Shown piece by piece: positions 25,376 to 33,436 of a DNA stretch of 64,000 nt. Source of the stretch: Anaerotignum faecicola (GTDB taxonomy: Bacteria; Bacillota; Clostridia; Lachnospirales; Anaerotignaceae). A program made the translations under genes and the position numbers. The notes below the pieces were generated by a model, which was not told the DNA's origin, did no database searches, and saw nothing but the letters and a program-made list of their open reading frames with translations. Position 1 is the stretch's first letter. Each line of letters opens with the position of its first letter. The DNA lies in assembly GCA_024460105.1 (NCBI GenBank), contig JANFXS010000002.1, positions 124,001-188,000 on the forward strand, read 5' to 3'.

Positions 25376-26338
25376 TTATAACAGTGTCAGCTGTTTTGGC
25401 TGACTGTTTAATCTCAGATTTGGATCGTAATTTGTAATCACAAGTTCTTTGAACATACCTCCTGGTGTATATTTCTGTGCTATGCTGTTGAGTCTTTCAA
25501 AAGGCGTGATATAAAAATCTTTATACAACTCACGGATAAACGCACAATCATTGTATGAAAGCATAAAAAATCCTTCTATCTTCCCCAGCACTTCACGGAG
25601 CAGATAATGCAGTTCCAATGTAAACAGCTCCTCATACTGCTTTTCTGTTCCATAGTACGGAGGATCAAGATAAAAAAAAGTCATTGGACTGTCATACAAA
25701 GCGATGATGACCTCAAAACTTTTATTCTGTATGATCACGCCTTTGCCCGGATTTCCGCCAGCCATCAAAATCTCACTGTCACTCTTCACGCCGTTTTCAT
25801 TCAGCCTGCGGTTGGCAAGCCATATGGTGCGGTATGTCTGGGCGATATTTACCGGCTGACCATTGAAGCTGTTTCCACCTGCCGCATAGCTGTAGCGGAT
25901 CAGCTTATAAAATGTAGCTGCTCTCCTCACATCGCCCAGTTCAGCCTGTGTTGTGATCAGTTCTTTATACTCCCGAAAATCTATAGGGGAAAGACAAATC
26001 TTTGCCAGTGCCATTTCTTCTGTCTGATATGGCAGTGAAAAATCTTGCTTTCTATGCCAGTCCAGCATCAGATCAAACTCGGCTCTGCTGTTCAGCGGCA
26101 AAAAGCCAAGCTCTTTTACAAAGCTCATGGGCTTATGCTTTACTACATGGAACATATTGGTCAGATTGGAATTGGCATCGTTATACACCTCGAACCTTTC
26201 CGGCTTTTTGGCGAAAAGAACCCAACCAGCACCACCGAATACTTCTACATATTTATCATAATGCGGTGGGAAACGTGCAATGAGGAACTCACGCATCAAT
26301 CGTTTTCCACCAATCCATGGAATCATACTGTTTACCAT
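25376..26338 (-). CDS. D12-class adenine-specific DNA methyltransferase (Dam-like)
   Basis: The 320-residue protein has IPWIGGKRLMREFLIARFP with the N-terminal Lys, the SAM-binding VEVFGGAGWVLF, and catalytic motif IV as FFYLDPPYYG. It methylates adenine N6; the site is unknown. No restriction enzyme accompanies it, so it is an orphan methylase, a common ICE device to protect transferred DNA. ATG at 26338. Confidence 0.9.
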   Translation of the reverse strand: MVNSMIPWIGGKRLMREFLIARFPPHYDKYVEVFGGAGWVLFAKKPERFEVYNDANSNLTNMFHVVKHKPMSFVKELGFLPLNSRAEFDLMLDWHRKQDFSLPYQTEEMALAKICLSPIDFREYKELITTQAELGDVRRAATFYKLIRYSYAAGGNSFNGQPVNIAQTYRTIWLANRRLNENGVKSDSEILMAGGNPGKGVIIQNKSFEVIIALYDSPMTFFYLDPPYYGTEKQYEELFTLELHYLLREVLGKIEGFFMLSYNDCAFIRELYKDFYITPFERLNSIAQKYTPGGMFKELVITNYDPNLRLNSQPKQLTLL

Positions 26339-26391
26339 ATTTCATCGCCTCACTTCTATGAGCCTTTATCCATCTCTGTCACTCCTTCCTG

Positions 26392-27324
26392 TTACAGCTT
26401 CATTTCATAATCATCACTTTGGTCATTTTCTTCGTTTGATTCTTGGCTGAATTGATTTACATTATCAGCGGAAGTATCTTCCACATACGCACCTTGAATG
26501 AGTTTCCCCTGATGTGTCTGCATATGTTCCCTGCCGATTTTTGCGTAATCCAGATATGGCAAAACTTCATCGGGAAATGAAACATCAAAAAGTTCATTTT
26601 CTACCAAAAACTCACCTAACTGTCTTTCATTTTGGATGCCGTTTACCACACAGACTTCCGAAAGATGGTCCATCAGGTCGATCATTTCTTTTACTGTTCT
26701 CGGCTCTTTTAATGGAAGCGTCAAGCCATATACACGCTGCATTTCCTCTGGCAGCTTATCAAACCTGCAGAATAGCTCGTTGAGCTGAAATACATCCATT
26801 TCTTCTTTTGGCAGTTTTTCAAGTATTTCTCCTATGGTATATGTTTTTTCATTTTCGCAATAAACTCCATAAACCGTATGCCCACAGCTTTCAGGTAATT
26901 TATTGTCTACAAAAAAACCTTTCAAACCAATTCTGCCGCATGGGAAATAGACGGTCATATACCTTTCTCTGTCTTCCACGTTTTTTCTTTTAAATTCCGC
27001 GTAACCAAGAGCTTTTTCTCTTTCTTCCTCGCTCAAGTTCGGCGGATAGCAGCTGTACCAGTTTTCTGTATACTGCCAGAAATAACTAATATCCTGATAG
27101 TTCTGATATATGATTCGATTTTTCGGCTCTTTGGCTGCAATATGCTCTAATCGTTTCCAAAACCTGTCTTCTGCTTGTGGTCCGCCGCCATGCTCTGCTA
27201 AATCCTTGATGCTTTCCTGCAGTGCTTGTTCCACATCTTTTCTTAACTGATTTTGCTGTTTCTTATCTGGAAGCTGTATGCCTTCCACAATTCTTTTCTG
27301 CATTTGCTTTATCACTTCATTCAA
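26392..27324 (-). CDS. ArdA-like antirestriction / polyvalent-type protein
   Basis: About 310 residues: a helical N-terminus, a middle part with MTVYFPCGRIGLKGFFVDN, then the ArdA-like core VFQLNELFCRFDKLPEEMQ and the terminal LGEFLVENELFDV, LPYLDYAKIGREHM. ArdA proteins mimic DNA and block type I restriction. It ends ENDQSDDYEMKL, an acidic/Met tail. The start is uncertain: TTG 27324 is 8 nt after AAAGGAGG, whereas a TTG at 27363 merely overlaps the upstream stop. The following paralogues share the ELN...L...P pattern. Confidence 0.6.
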   Translation of the reverse strand: MNEVIKQMQKRIVEGIQLPDKKQQNQLRKDVEQALQESIKDLAEHGGGPQAEDRFWKRLEHIAAKEPKNRIIYQNYQDISYFWQYTENWYSCYPPNLSEEEREKALGYAEFKRKNVEDRERYMTVYFPCGRIGLKGFFVDNKLPESCGHTVYGVYCENEKTYTIGEILEKLPKEEMDVFQLNELFCRFDKLPEEMQRVYGLTLPLKEPRTVKEMIDLMDHLSEVCVVNGIQNERQLGEFLVENELFDVSFPDEVLPYLDYAKIGREHMQTHQGKLIQGAYVEDTSADNVNQFSQESNEENDQSDDYEMKL

Positions 27325-27359
27325 CGGCTGCACCTCCTTTGCAATTTTTTCTGCCTGCG

Positions 27360-27698
27360 TCAAATCTCATAAATGGCTTCTTCGAGACTTTTGGGCTGCT
27401 TATCTTTTAATTTCTCTCGATAAAGCATCAATTCATCTTCTGGCAATGCGGAAAGAAGACCGGCAAAAACATTCAGTTCAAAAATATTGACTCTGCTGAT
27501 TTCCAAAGAACACAAAAACTCCTGCGCTTCTTCCACATCACACTCTACATCTGAAATCTCGCAGTCATCCAATGATTCCATTTCTGTTTTCTCAAGGGCA
27601 ATCCAGATTTCATTTTCTTCTACCGGAAGCACCAATCTGACACAGATGTCTTTTTCCTCTTTTACCAACTTTTCACTTGCCACATACAAACGAATCAT
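27360..27698 (-). CDS. Short ArdA-like protein lacking the C-terminal domain
   Basis: The 112-residue acidic protein has an N-terminal strand pattern (MIRLYVASEKLVK, ICVRLVLPVEE) and a C-terminal FELNVFAGLLSALPEDELML module ending PKSLEEAIYEI. This matches the first two thirds of the ArdA-like protein encoded next door. The final 'DYxKxG' part is absent, so it is either a natural short form or a truncated copy. Confidence 0.6.
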   Translation of the reverse strand: MIRLYVASEKLVKEEKDICVRLVLPVEENEIWIALEKTEMESLDDCEISDVECDVEEAQEFLCSLEISRVNIFELNVFAGLLSALPEDELMLYREKLKDKQPKSLEEAIYEI

Positions 27699-27722
27699 AT
27701 AATATTCCTCCTTATAATAAGT

Positions 27723-27750
27723 AATAAAAAAAACAGACCCTCTGTCTGTT
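27723..27750 (-). terminator. Terminator after the ArdA-like gene at 27752
   Basis: AACAGAC-N5-GTCTGTT on the minus strand, followed by eight T. It overlaps the gap before the next gene, so the downstream genes may depend on read-through or their own promoter. Confidence 0.82.
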
Positions 27751-27751
27751 C

Positions 27752-28417
27752 TCAGCTTTGAATATGCTGCTGTGCTTGATCTTCAAAAACTTCTTCTGTC
27801 AGAATCATATATTCCTCTGGAACATTCACTCCGTCATAATAACCATATCTTTCCTGCTCCTTGTGACTATCACAGATACAACCATTCTCATCGACTTGCA
27901 TCATGCCAGCGTCTTTCGAATGTTTCATGGTATAAAGATAAAGCTGTCCCACCTTGTTATAGTCCACAAATGATTTCATATCTTCTGGAATCACAAAAAG
28001 ATTGTTCTTTACAAGGTGTTCTCCCAATTCCTGATTGTTTCGAATTGCAGGATCATAAGATACTTTGTCGAAACCATAAGATAGATTGATCATGTCAGCA
28101 GCACTTTGAGGCTGATGCATTTCCAATAAATCACAATACAGCTCATCCTGGTCTTCCTCAAACAATTCCTCAAGTCTTGCTGCCAGATAGTTCAGCTCAT
28201 TCAGATCAGCTTTGTCCCATTCCTGATATTCTCCACAGCTCCATGCGTAAAGCTCATGGATTCTGAAATCACCGATCAAAAGATCGTCCATATCTCTAAC
28301 GCCAGCTGCTTCCAAATATCGTTTCATGGTTTCTGCATCTGCAGGAAGTCTGAGAGAAACATCCACCTCATTTTTCTTTTCAAAAAGTTGTTTACTGCAA
28401 AAAGTCACTTGAATCAT
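27752..28417 (-). CDS. ArdA-like antirestriction protein
   Basis: The 221-residue strongly acidic protein has the three-part layout of ArdA: an N-terminal strand domain (DVSLRLPADAETMKRYLEAA), a middle helical module (DLNELNYLAARLEELFEEDQ, then QPQSAADMINL) and a C-terminal module (LGEHLVKNNLFVIPEDMKSF, VDYNKVGQLY). ArdA proteins mimic B-form DNA through surface acidic residues. The start is ATG 28417 after AAAGGGG; a TTG at 28438 lies inside the methylase gene. It begins just after the methylase stop. Confidence 0.65.
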   Translation of the reverse strand: MIQVTFCSKQLFEKKNEVDVSLRLPADAETMKRYLEAAGVRDMDDLLIGDFRIHELYAWSCGEYQEWDKADLNELNYLAARLEELFEEDQDELYCDLLEMHQPQSAADMINLSYGFDKVSYDPAIRNNQELGEHLVKNNLFVIPEDMKSFVDYNKVGQLYLYTMKHSKDAGMMQVDENGCICDSHKEQERYGYYDGVNVPEEYMILTEEVFEDQAQQHIQS

Positions 28418-28419
28418 AT

Positions 28420-29520
28420 TTATTTTTCCCCTTTCCAATATTCCGCTATTTTTTCGCCTATGGCTCGTACCACAGGCACTGTGACTGCGTTTCCGATCTG
28501 CTTATACAGCTGTGCGTCTGAACATACGCTGGCTGCTCTTTCAAAATATGCATCCGGTACCCCTTGCAGACGAAATGTTTCCAATGGTGTCAGTCTTCGG
28601 ATACGGGAATCCAAAAGGATTCCATGAATATCAGATGCCGTAAGTGTAAACATTTCCTCGTCTTCTTCTTTGATTCTCCTTCCGTTTTGTCTTGTCTTTT
28701 CTTTTCCTGGGTTCAGCAAAGCTCTTGGCAGTCTGCTTTCCAAAATGCCTGTCCTATGCTGTCGGCATCCCAAGCCCTTTCCATAGCTTGCGTCAATGGT
28801 GCCGCTGTATGGTTTTGTCACAAGACCGCTTTGCTCATCCTTTGCAACAAAGTATAAACCTGTTTTTGCGCCTAATCCTCCTGTTCCAGAAGTGATAGTT
28901 GGTGAAACACCTCCTGTGTCATAGATCCTGCTTCCCTGCGGACCTCCAATAATCTGTGCAGGAGCTGTCTTGCCTGGACTTCTGAGAGGAAATATTTTTC
29001 CGGTACTTCTTCCTGTAAGATCTCCGATAATGTACACACGCTCTCTGCTTTGGGGTACACCGTAGTCTTTGGAATTGACAAGCGCGTATTCCACACCGTA
29101 CCCCAATGCGGCCAGTTCACATAGAACAATGGCAAAATCCCAGCCTCCGCCAGAGGAAAAGATTCCCTTAACATTTTCAAGGATAAGCCATCTGGGTTTA
29201 TGGTAACCTCGTTCTCTGAGGAGTCGAACAAACTCAAAAAACAAGCCAGTTCGTTCTCCGTATAATCCTCTCCTTTCCCCCGCCATTGAGACATCCTGGC
29301 AAGGGAATCCGCCTGTCCAAAGATCGACATCTGGTAGGCTTTGGGCACTGACTTTGGTGATGTCTTCTTCAAACCACTCTCCCTCCTTTATGCGGTGCAT
29401 CGCCTGATAGCTCATATTGGCATATTTGTCTATCTCACAATGCCCTTTGCAGGTCCAGCCTGCCTGCTCCAGTCCCAAACAGAACAACCCGATCCCAGCA
29501 AAAAAATCCAAAAAATACAT
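28420..29520 (-). CDS. DNA (cytosine-5)-methyltransferase
   Basis: The 366-residue protein has motif I FLDFFAGIGLFCLGLEQAGW, the catalytic GGFPCQDVSMAG (motif IV), LILENVKGIF (motif VI), SRERVYIIG (motif VIII), RRLTPLETFRLQGVP and QIGNAVTVPVVRAIG (motif X), so it is complete. The target-recognition region (about 190-290) is of moderate size. No restriction endonuclease is nearby. Start ATG 29520 is 8 nt after GGAG; the ATG at 29526 is 2 nt after it. Confidence 0.92.
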   Translation of the reverse strand: MYFLDFFAGIGLFCLGLEQAGWTCKGHCEIDKYANMSYQAMHRIKEGEWFEEDITKVSAQSLPDVDLWTGGFPCQDVSMAGERRGLYGERTGLFFEFVRLLRERGYHKPRWLILENVKGIFSSGGGWDFAIVLCELAALGYGVEYALVNSKDYGVPQSRERVYIIGDLTGRSTGKIFPLRSPGKTAPAQIIGGPQGSRIYDTGGVSPTITSGTGGLGAKTGLYFVAKDEQSGLVTKPYSGTIDASYGKGLGCRQHRTGILESRLPRALLNPGKEKTRQNGRRIKEEDEEMFTLTASDIHGILLDSRIRRLTPLETFRLQGVPDAYFERAASVCSDAQLYKQIGNAVTVPVVRAIGEKIAEYWKGEK

Positions 29521-29675
29521 ACACATTTCTCCTTTCGCTGTCTTTTCTTTTCATGCTGTTGACGTTTCCTTTTTTCTGAGGTAACATACAACAACCTGTA
29601 AGACGGCAGTGAAAAGAGAGCTTTCTGCTCCGATTCGGTTTGTCTTATGGGCTTGTTTTCAGAATCTTAAAACGG

Positions 29676-29703
29676 AAACAAGGCGGATTGCTCCGCCTTG
29701 TTT
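29676..29703. terminator. Terminator after the DUF3849 gene
   Basis: AAACAAGGCGGA-TTGC-TCCGCCTTGTTT, a perfect 12-bp stem 7 nt past the stop at 29710, with T-rich sequence following on the minus strand. The rest of 29521-29675 shows no gene. Confidence 0.8.
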
Positions 29704-29709
29704 CTTTGC

Positions 29710-30111
29710 TTATAACTGCATATCCATATCAGTTTCTTCTATTTCATCGGCATCACCACCTTTCATGTTTTCTTCTGCTTCATGGGTAAGCTGTTGTTTT
29801 CGAATACTGTTGGCAAATAAATCCAACAAGCCGCTGTGGGTATGGATCGTATATTCCGGTTTGGGGTTGTCTTCGCCTTGGTTCATTTGGCTCTGCAATG
29901 CCCAGGTCTTATTCTCTTTGCTGATCCTTCCATCGTTAAGCTTTTGCTGGATGTTATAAGCAACAACATATTTGACTCGCTCCATGCCATAGGTTTTGAT
30001 AAGTTCTTTCTCAAAGCCTGTATGGTAATGAAAACCATCGAAATGACTGTTGATGGCTTTTCCAATGTCTTCAGCACACTGTGTATTGGCTTTATGGGAT
30101 GCTTTTTCCAT
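29710..30111 (-). CDS. DUF3849-like ICE protein
   Basis: The 133-residue protein has INSHFDGFHYHTG, GMERVKYVVAYNIQ and NDGRISKENKTWA, the wording I associate with DUF3849, a domain of clostridial mobile elements with no known function. After a Gln/Asn-rich linker it ends DEIEETDMDMQL, the strongest example of the acidic/Met tail. GGGAGG precedes ATG 30111. Confidence 0.65.
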   Translation of the reverse strand: MEKASHKANTQCAEDIGKAINSHFDGFHYHTGFEKELIKTYGMERVKYVVAYNIQQKLNDGRISKENKTWALQSQMNQGEDNPKPEYTIHTHSGLLDLFANSIRKQQLTHEAEENMKGGDADEIEETDMDMQL

Positions 30112-30261
30112 ATGGATTACCTCCCGTAAATCTGATCAGAGCGTCTGTGATACTTTACTTTTTTATTAGGTTGGACTCTGCTCTCCGGCGGAAGTTTTTT
30201 CGCTGGTCGCTGTTTATTCTTCTGGGGATACTTTCTTTTCATTTCCTTCTCCTTTCTGACA

Positions 30262-30289
30262 TAAAAAAAGAACATGAATGTTCATGTTC
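30262..30289 (-). terminator. Terminator after the ADP-ribosyltransferase-like gene
   Basis: GAACATGA-ATGT-TCATGTTC, an 8-bp stem followed by seven T on the minus strand, 15 nt past the stop at 30304. Confidence 0.82.
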
Positions 30290-30303
30290 CCGCCATCACG
30301 TTT

Positions 30304-31098
30304 TTATAACTGTGGTTCTTCCATATTTTCTTCCAAAGCTTCTGATAACTGAAGCAAGTGATCTGGTTCCACAATCACCTCCCATTCATTTCTTCCTTTA
30401 AATAGCGCTAAAATATGTTCCTTTGAAATTTCCGCCTCATAAACAGTACCGTTTTCTCCAAATCGATTGGCAAACCATTGGGCAACCTTTTGATCCAGTG
30501 TCCAAGACAAGGCTTTGACCTTGCCTGCATTATATGAAGTCACGCCTCGATAAACCGATACTGTTTCCGGCAGGCTTCGCAGTGTTTCTATTTCATCTTC
30601 TGTCATCATCTCCTCCTGTTTTGATTTACGGAACAGATCCAGCAGTTCTTTCTGCTTGAAGTTGGGATCAAGATTAGGTGCTTCTGTCCGAATCCAGATG
30701 TCTGCAAGCATTTTGGAAAAATCTTCTCTGGACAAGTATGGTTCCGCATATTTTAAAAAAGCAAGCAGATAAGATTTTGTCATGAGGTCAGTATTTTTGC
30801 TTCGCAAAAACGGCTTCGCCGCCGGATTTCTTTCCGGTACGAGGTGGTATACCCCAAACACATCTTCCGCAGTATCGATCTGCTTTTCCACTTGTTCTTT
30901 CCATAGGGTAAATGCCTTTGTGTCTTCCATAATATTGGCAAAGGCAATTTCGCCGTCAGTCTGCGACAGACAAACCATCGCTGAATCTGTAAACGGATGC
31001 TTGATGACCAACGGCGAAAACTTTGTTTCTTCTATCTTCATGTGCAGGAATACTTTGGCGGTATCTTTGATTCCTCTTAAGTCTGTTATTTTTCGCAT
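30304..31098 (-). CDS. Protein with C-terminal ADP-ribosyltransferase-like domain
   Basis: The 264-residue protein's N-terminal 160 residues are unassigned. Residues about 178-245 show the R-S-E signature of ART-fold enzymes: Arg184 in SVYRGV, Ser198/Thr200 in ALSWTLD followed by VAQWFANRF, and Glu238-Trp-Glu240 in NEWEVIVEP. Enzymes of this class transfer ADP-ribose from NAD to protein or nucleic acid. The domain is very small, so activity is unproven. It ends LEENMEEPQL, the shared acidic tail, which would suit delivery into a recipient cell. No signal peptide. Confidence 0.6.
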   Translation of the reverse strand: MRKITDLRGIKDTAKVFLHMKIEETKFSPLVIKHPFTDSAMVCLSQTDGEIAFANIMEDTKAFTLWKEQVEKQIDTAEDVFGVYHLVPERNPAAKPFLRSKNTDLMTKSYLLAFLKYAEPYLSREDFSKMLADIWIRTEAPNLDPNFKQKELLDLFRKSKQEEMMTEDEIETLRSLPETVSVYRGVTSYNAGKVKALSWTLDQKVAQWFANRFGENGTVYEAEISKEHILALFKGRNEWEVIVEPDHLLQLSEALEENMEEPQL

Positions 31099-31107
31099 TT
31101 TCTCACC

Positions 31108-31434
31108 TTACCACAATGCCACATTTCTTTCTTTTTTGATTTGTTCAACCAAAGCATCGAATCCTCCTGCTTCTTCAGCATATTTTGTAAAAACACACTC
31201 CACCATTTCTCTCGAAAATCCAAGTTCTTCATAAAGCAAAAGCAGATCCTCTGGTAACCTGCCAAGCACACTTGTTGGCTTTATAATGATGCATCCCTTT
31301 TGAAGAATGATATCTACCAATTCATTAGGATTGATCTCTGCATTCTCCAGCATTTCATCTGTGATTTCAATAGGATCACTTGGGGTTCTGTAAATAATTG
31401 TTTTTTCACTTGGTTCTGTCTTCATATTTTTCAT
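31108..31434 (-). CDS. AbrB-like small ICE protein
   Basis: The 108-residue protein's central stretch NELVDIILQKGCIIIKPT resembles the second half of an AbrB/MazE-type swapped hairpin, followed by RLPEDLLLLYEELGFSREMV, a helical dimer part seen in related ICE proteins. A DNA-binding regulator or antitoxin is possible, but no toxin is adjacent. ATG 31434 after GGAGG. It lies near the right end of the ICE with the DUF3846 gene. Confidence 0.5.
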   Translation of the reverse strand: MKNMKTEPSEKTIIYRTPSDPIEITDEMLENAEINPNELVDIILQKGCIIIKPTSVLGRLPEDLLLLYEELGFSREMVECVFTKYAEEAGGFDALVEQIKKERNVALW

Positions 31435-31449
31435 AACTGTACATCCTCC

Positions 31450-31821
31450 TTATTCAAATGTGTAAAATTCAATTACTGCCGTTTCTTCTATTTCTTCTTT
31501 TGTAAACTCTTGTGGTTCATAAAAAATTTTTGTGTATGTGTCCAACTCCTCCTCACTCAATGATGTCAGGTTTCCTTCTTCATCACTGCCGCAAACAAAA
31601 AAATCGCCAACGATGATATCGCTGCCGATTCTCCTATTACCTTCCAATCCAATTAATTTTCCCTCATCATTTAATAGGATGCATACATTGTCATCTAATC
31701 CTACGATGTCAATATATCCTCCCACTGCTTCTTGCATTGCTTCCAATGTATTTTTCAGCATATAGACTTCAGGATGTTCATGTGGCTTTACTTTTAATAC
31801 TTTTATGACGCTTTCCTTCAT
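31450..31821 (-). CDS. DUF3846 protein
   Basis: The 123-residue protein has the DUF3846 hallmarks: IKVLKVKPHEHPEVYMLKN, LEAMQEAVGGYIDIVGLD, LLNDEGKLIGLEGNRRIG, IIVGDFFVCGSDEEG and LTSLSEEEL. The family is frequent in phages and conjugative elements and probably acts early after transfer, but its biochemistry is unknown. The start is ATG 31821, 8 nt after AAGGAGG; the GTG at 31830 is in the ribosome site. It is the first gene inside the right end of the ICE. Confidence 0.85.
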   Translation of the reverse strand: MKESVIKVLKVKPHEHPEVYMLKNTLEAMQEAVGGYIDIVGLDDNVCILLNDEGKLIGLEGNRRIGSDIIVGDFFVCGSDEEGNLTSLSEEELDTYTKIFYEPQEFTKEEIEETAVIEFYTFE

Positions 31822-31849
31822 GTTTCTCACCTCCTTAAAAATTTTTTAA

Positions 31850-32090
31850 ATTTTTTTCAAAAAAGGGTTGTAATTTTGAAAATCGCTTTTTCGTTAAGTT
31901 CTGAAAACTGAAAAAGGCAGTGAGATTTTTTTTCATCTCACTGCCCGAAAATCGTTTTTTAACTCCAAAAACGCTATGTCATCTATAAAATTGGATTTTT
32001 TGGGGCTTTGAAAACCGCCCTCAAAAACCGCTGGAAGCCTTGATTTTACTAGCTTTGCGGCTATGTCATCTATTTTGATCACTCGTCCCA
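31850..32090. repeat. ICE end repeat, copy A (attachment-site-bearing, internal)
   Basis: About 240 bp that recur at 46,305-46,542, with high identity over the last 174 bp (31,917-32,090). Parts are an AT-rich outer segment, a hairpin GGCAGTGAGAT (31,916-31,926) / ATCTCACTGCC (31,935-31,945) with T tract on the minus strand, and two copies of ATGTCATCTAT (31,976-31,986 and 32,063-32,073). It closes with a minus-strand TGGGACGAGTGATC, which encodes the last residues and stop of YebC (WDE-stop). 32,091-32,213 shows no gene. Confidence 0.8.
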
Positions 32091-32213
32091 TCATTATTTG
32101 ATAAAAATTATGACTAAAGAATCTAGATGTCCCTTGGTATAGTAATATAAATTTATTTCTTAATTCTTTATAACCTCCGTTACTTACTTTAGCAACCAAA
32201 TAATAACTACAAT

Positions 32214-33005
32214 TTAATCTTTTAAAATAACACATTTATTTCCACGGGAAGAAAATACAGTTTCAAATTGTTGCATGCTATATTGTATTTCACCACAAAT
32301 TGGATCAGCAATAGTTCCTGCTTCTTCGTCATACCCAATCAAAACAGCTCCATGGTCATTGGTACTCCATTCAACATATTCACCTAATTGTGTATACCAC
32401 CCTTTTGTCTCACCGCGTATAGCCATTTCAAGCATCACCCAAACAACAACTGGTGTTTTATTTTCAATAAACTGATATAATTCATCAAATGATACGCCTG
32501 AAATATCAATGGCATGTAATGAGCTACCTTGTGCCTTTAGATAATCATTTGCAGCTTTGCAGATTGCTTCTGTCCCACAAATATATCCTCCAACAGTTCC
32601 TGGATCACCAACAAAATATTCATTCAAGTCTGGTCCACATAAGCGGTTTTCTTCATCATAATAAAAAGATGCTGAAGCAATAGGAAGGTAGTTATATGCT
32701 AAATCTGTTTTTTCAGCCGGAAAACCATAATATTCCAACACCATAGTTAATGCAGTAATTTCACATCCTGTAGGAAGCTCGGGCATTTGATTTACAATTG
32801 GGAAATCATCAATTTTTGCATATTTCGCATTTTCTTTCTGTGTATTTCTAGAATCTTCAAAAACATCTATATTTTCGGAATATATTTTCTCATTAATATT
32901 TTCTGTCTGTAAAGCATTCATTTGATGCTGTTGCGAAGCTTTTTGGATACCTCCTGTCAAAAACACACACAATAAGCATATGATGAATAAATAAAATTTT
33001 TTCAT
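32214..33005 (-). CDS. Exported C39-like (papain-fold) peptidase family protein
   Basis: The 263-residue protein has a signal peptide (1-25; no lipobox Cys), a linker, then a peptidase_C39_2 type domain: catalytic Cys in ELPTGCEITALTMVLEYYGF, His in NDHGAVLIGYD, and Asp in IADPICGE. These extracellular proteins resemble C39 peptidases but their substrates are unknown. ATG 33005 follows AAGGAG; an earlier start at 33053 has no ribosome site. A LysR-type motif lies at 33,197-33,238. Confidence 0.82.
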   Translation of the reverse strand: MKKFYLFIICLLCVFLTGGIQKASQQHQMNALQTENINEKIYSENIDVFEDSRNTQKENAKYAKIDDFPIVNQMPELPTGCEITALTMVLEYYGFPAEKTDLAYNYLPIASASFYYDEENRLCGPDLNEYFVGDPGTVGGYICGTEAICKAANDYLKAQGSSLHAIDISGVSFDELYQFIENKTPVVVWVMLEMAIRGETKGWYTQLGEYVEWSTNDHGAVLIGYDEEAGTIADPICGEIQYSMQQFETVFSSRGNKCVILKD

Positions 33006-33196
33006 AGGGATTCTCCTTATTATCACATATTTATTGCTTGATGAGAATTCCATATAAAATCAATAAACATCAATAAAGAAAAATAATATAACTTTCATAT
33101 TCAGCCTATCAATATACTAAATGAAATTCTTATCAACCATTTTCTTTTTGTATATCGTTTTATCAAAAATAGGATAATATATATGCAAACCAATGT

Positions 33197-33238
33197 CCAA
33201 TACCTATTTTTCATTCAACAAAATGCCTATTAAGCATG
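33197..33238. promoter_or_regulatory. Candidate LysR-type operator, site 1
   Basis: Contains AATACCTATTTTTCATTC, a gap, and TGCCTATTAAGCATG. It matches sites 2-4 (36,231; 38,662; 46,015). It lies about 190 bp upstream of the C39 gene. Together with the terminator below it is all I see in 33,006-33,436. Confidence 0.45.
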
Positions 33239-33276
33239 TCTAAATCTATTCATATTGTCTTCGCAGAACAAAAATA

Positions 33277-33306
33277 GAGGAGACGGAATTTTAACCTATT
33301 CTCCTC
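33277..33306 (-). terminator. Terminator downstream of the cupin gene
   Basis: GAGGAGA-N16-TCTCCTC on the minus strand, followed by TATTTTTG. It lies about 130 nt past the cupin stop. Confidence 0.6.
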
Positions 33307-33436
33307 CACTGAATAATTTATGCTGAAATTTGCAAGTAAAACTTGATTTTTTGCTTATTTGTATTATTTAAGTTACTTCAGCAAAAAACAGTAGTTGCAC
33401 CATTTTTATAAAATAACGTTCATTGACATTTACAAC

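Noticed and set aside
31933-32235. A 100-codon minus frame over the internal end repeat
   Set aside because: It runs through the duplicated att/hairpin sequence and starts in unrelated DNA; the equivalent frame is not kept in the second copy.
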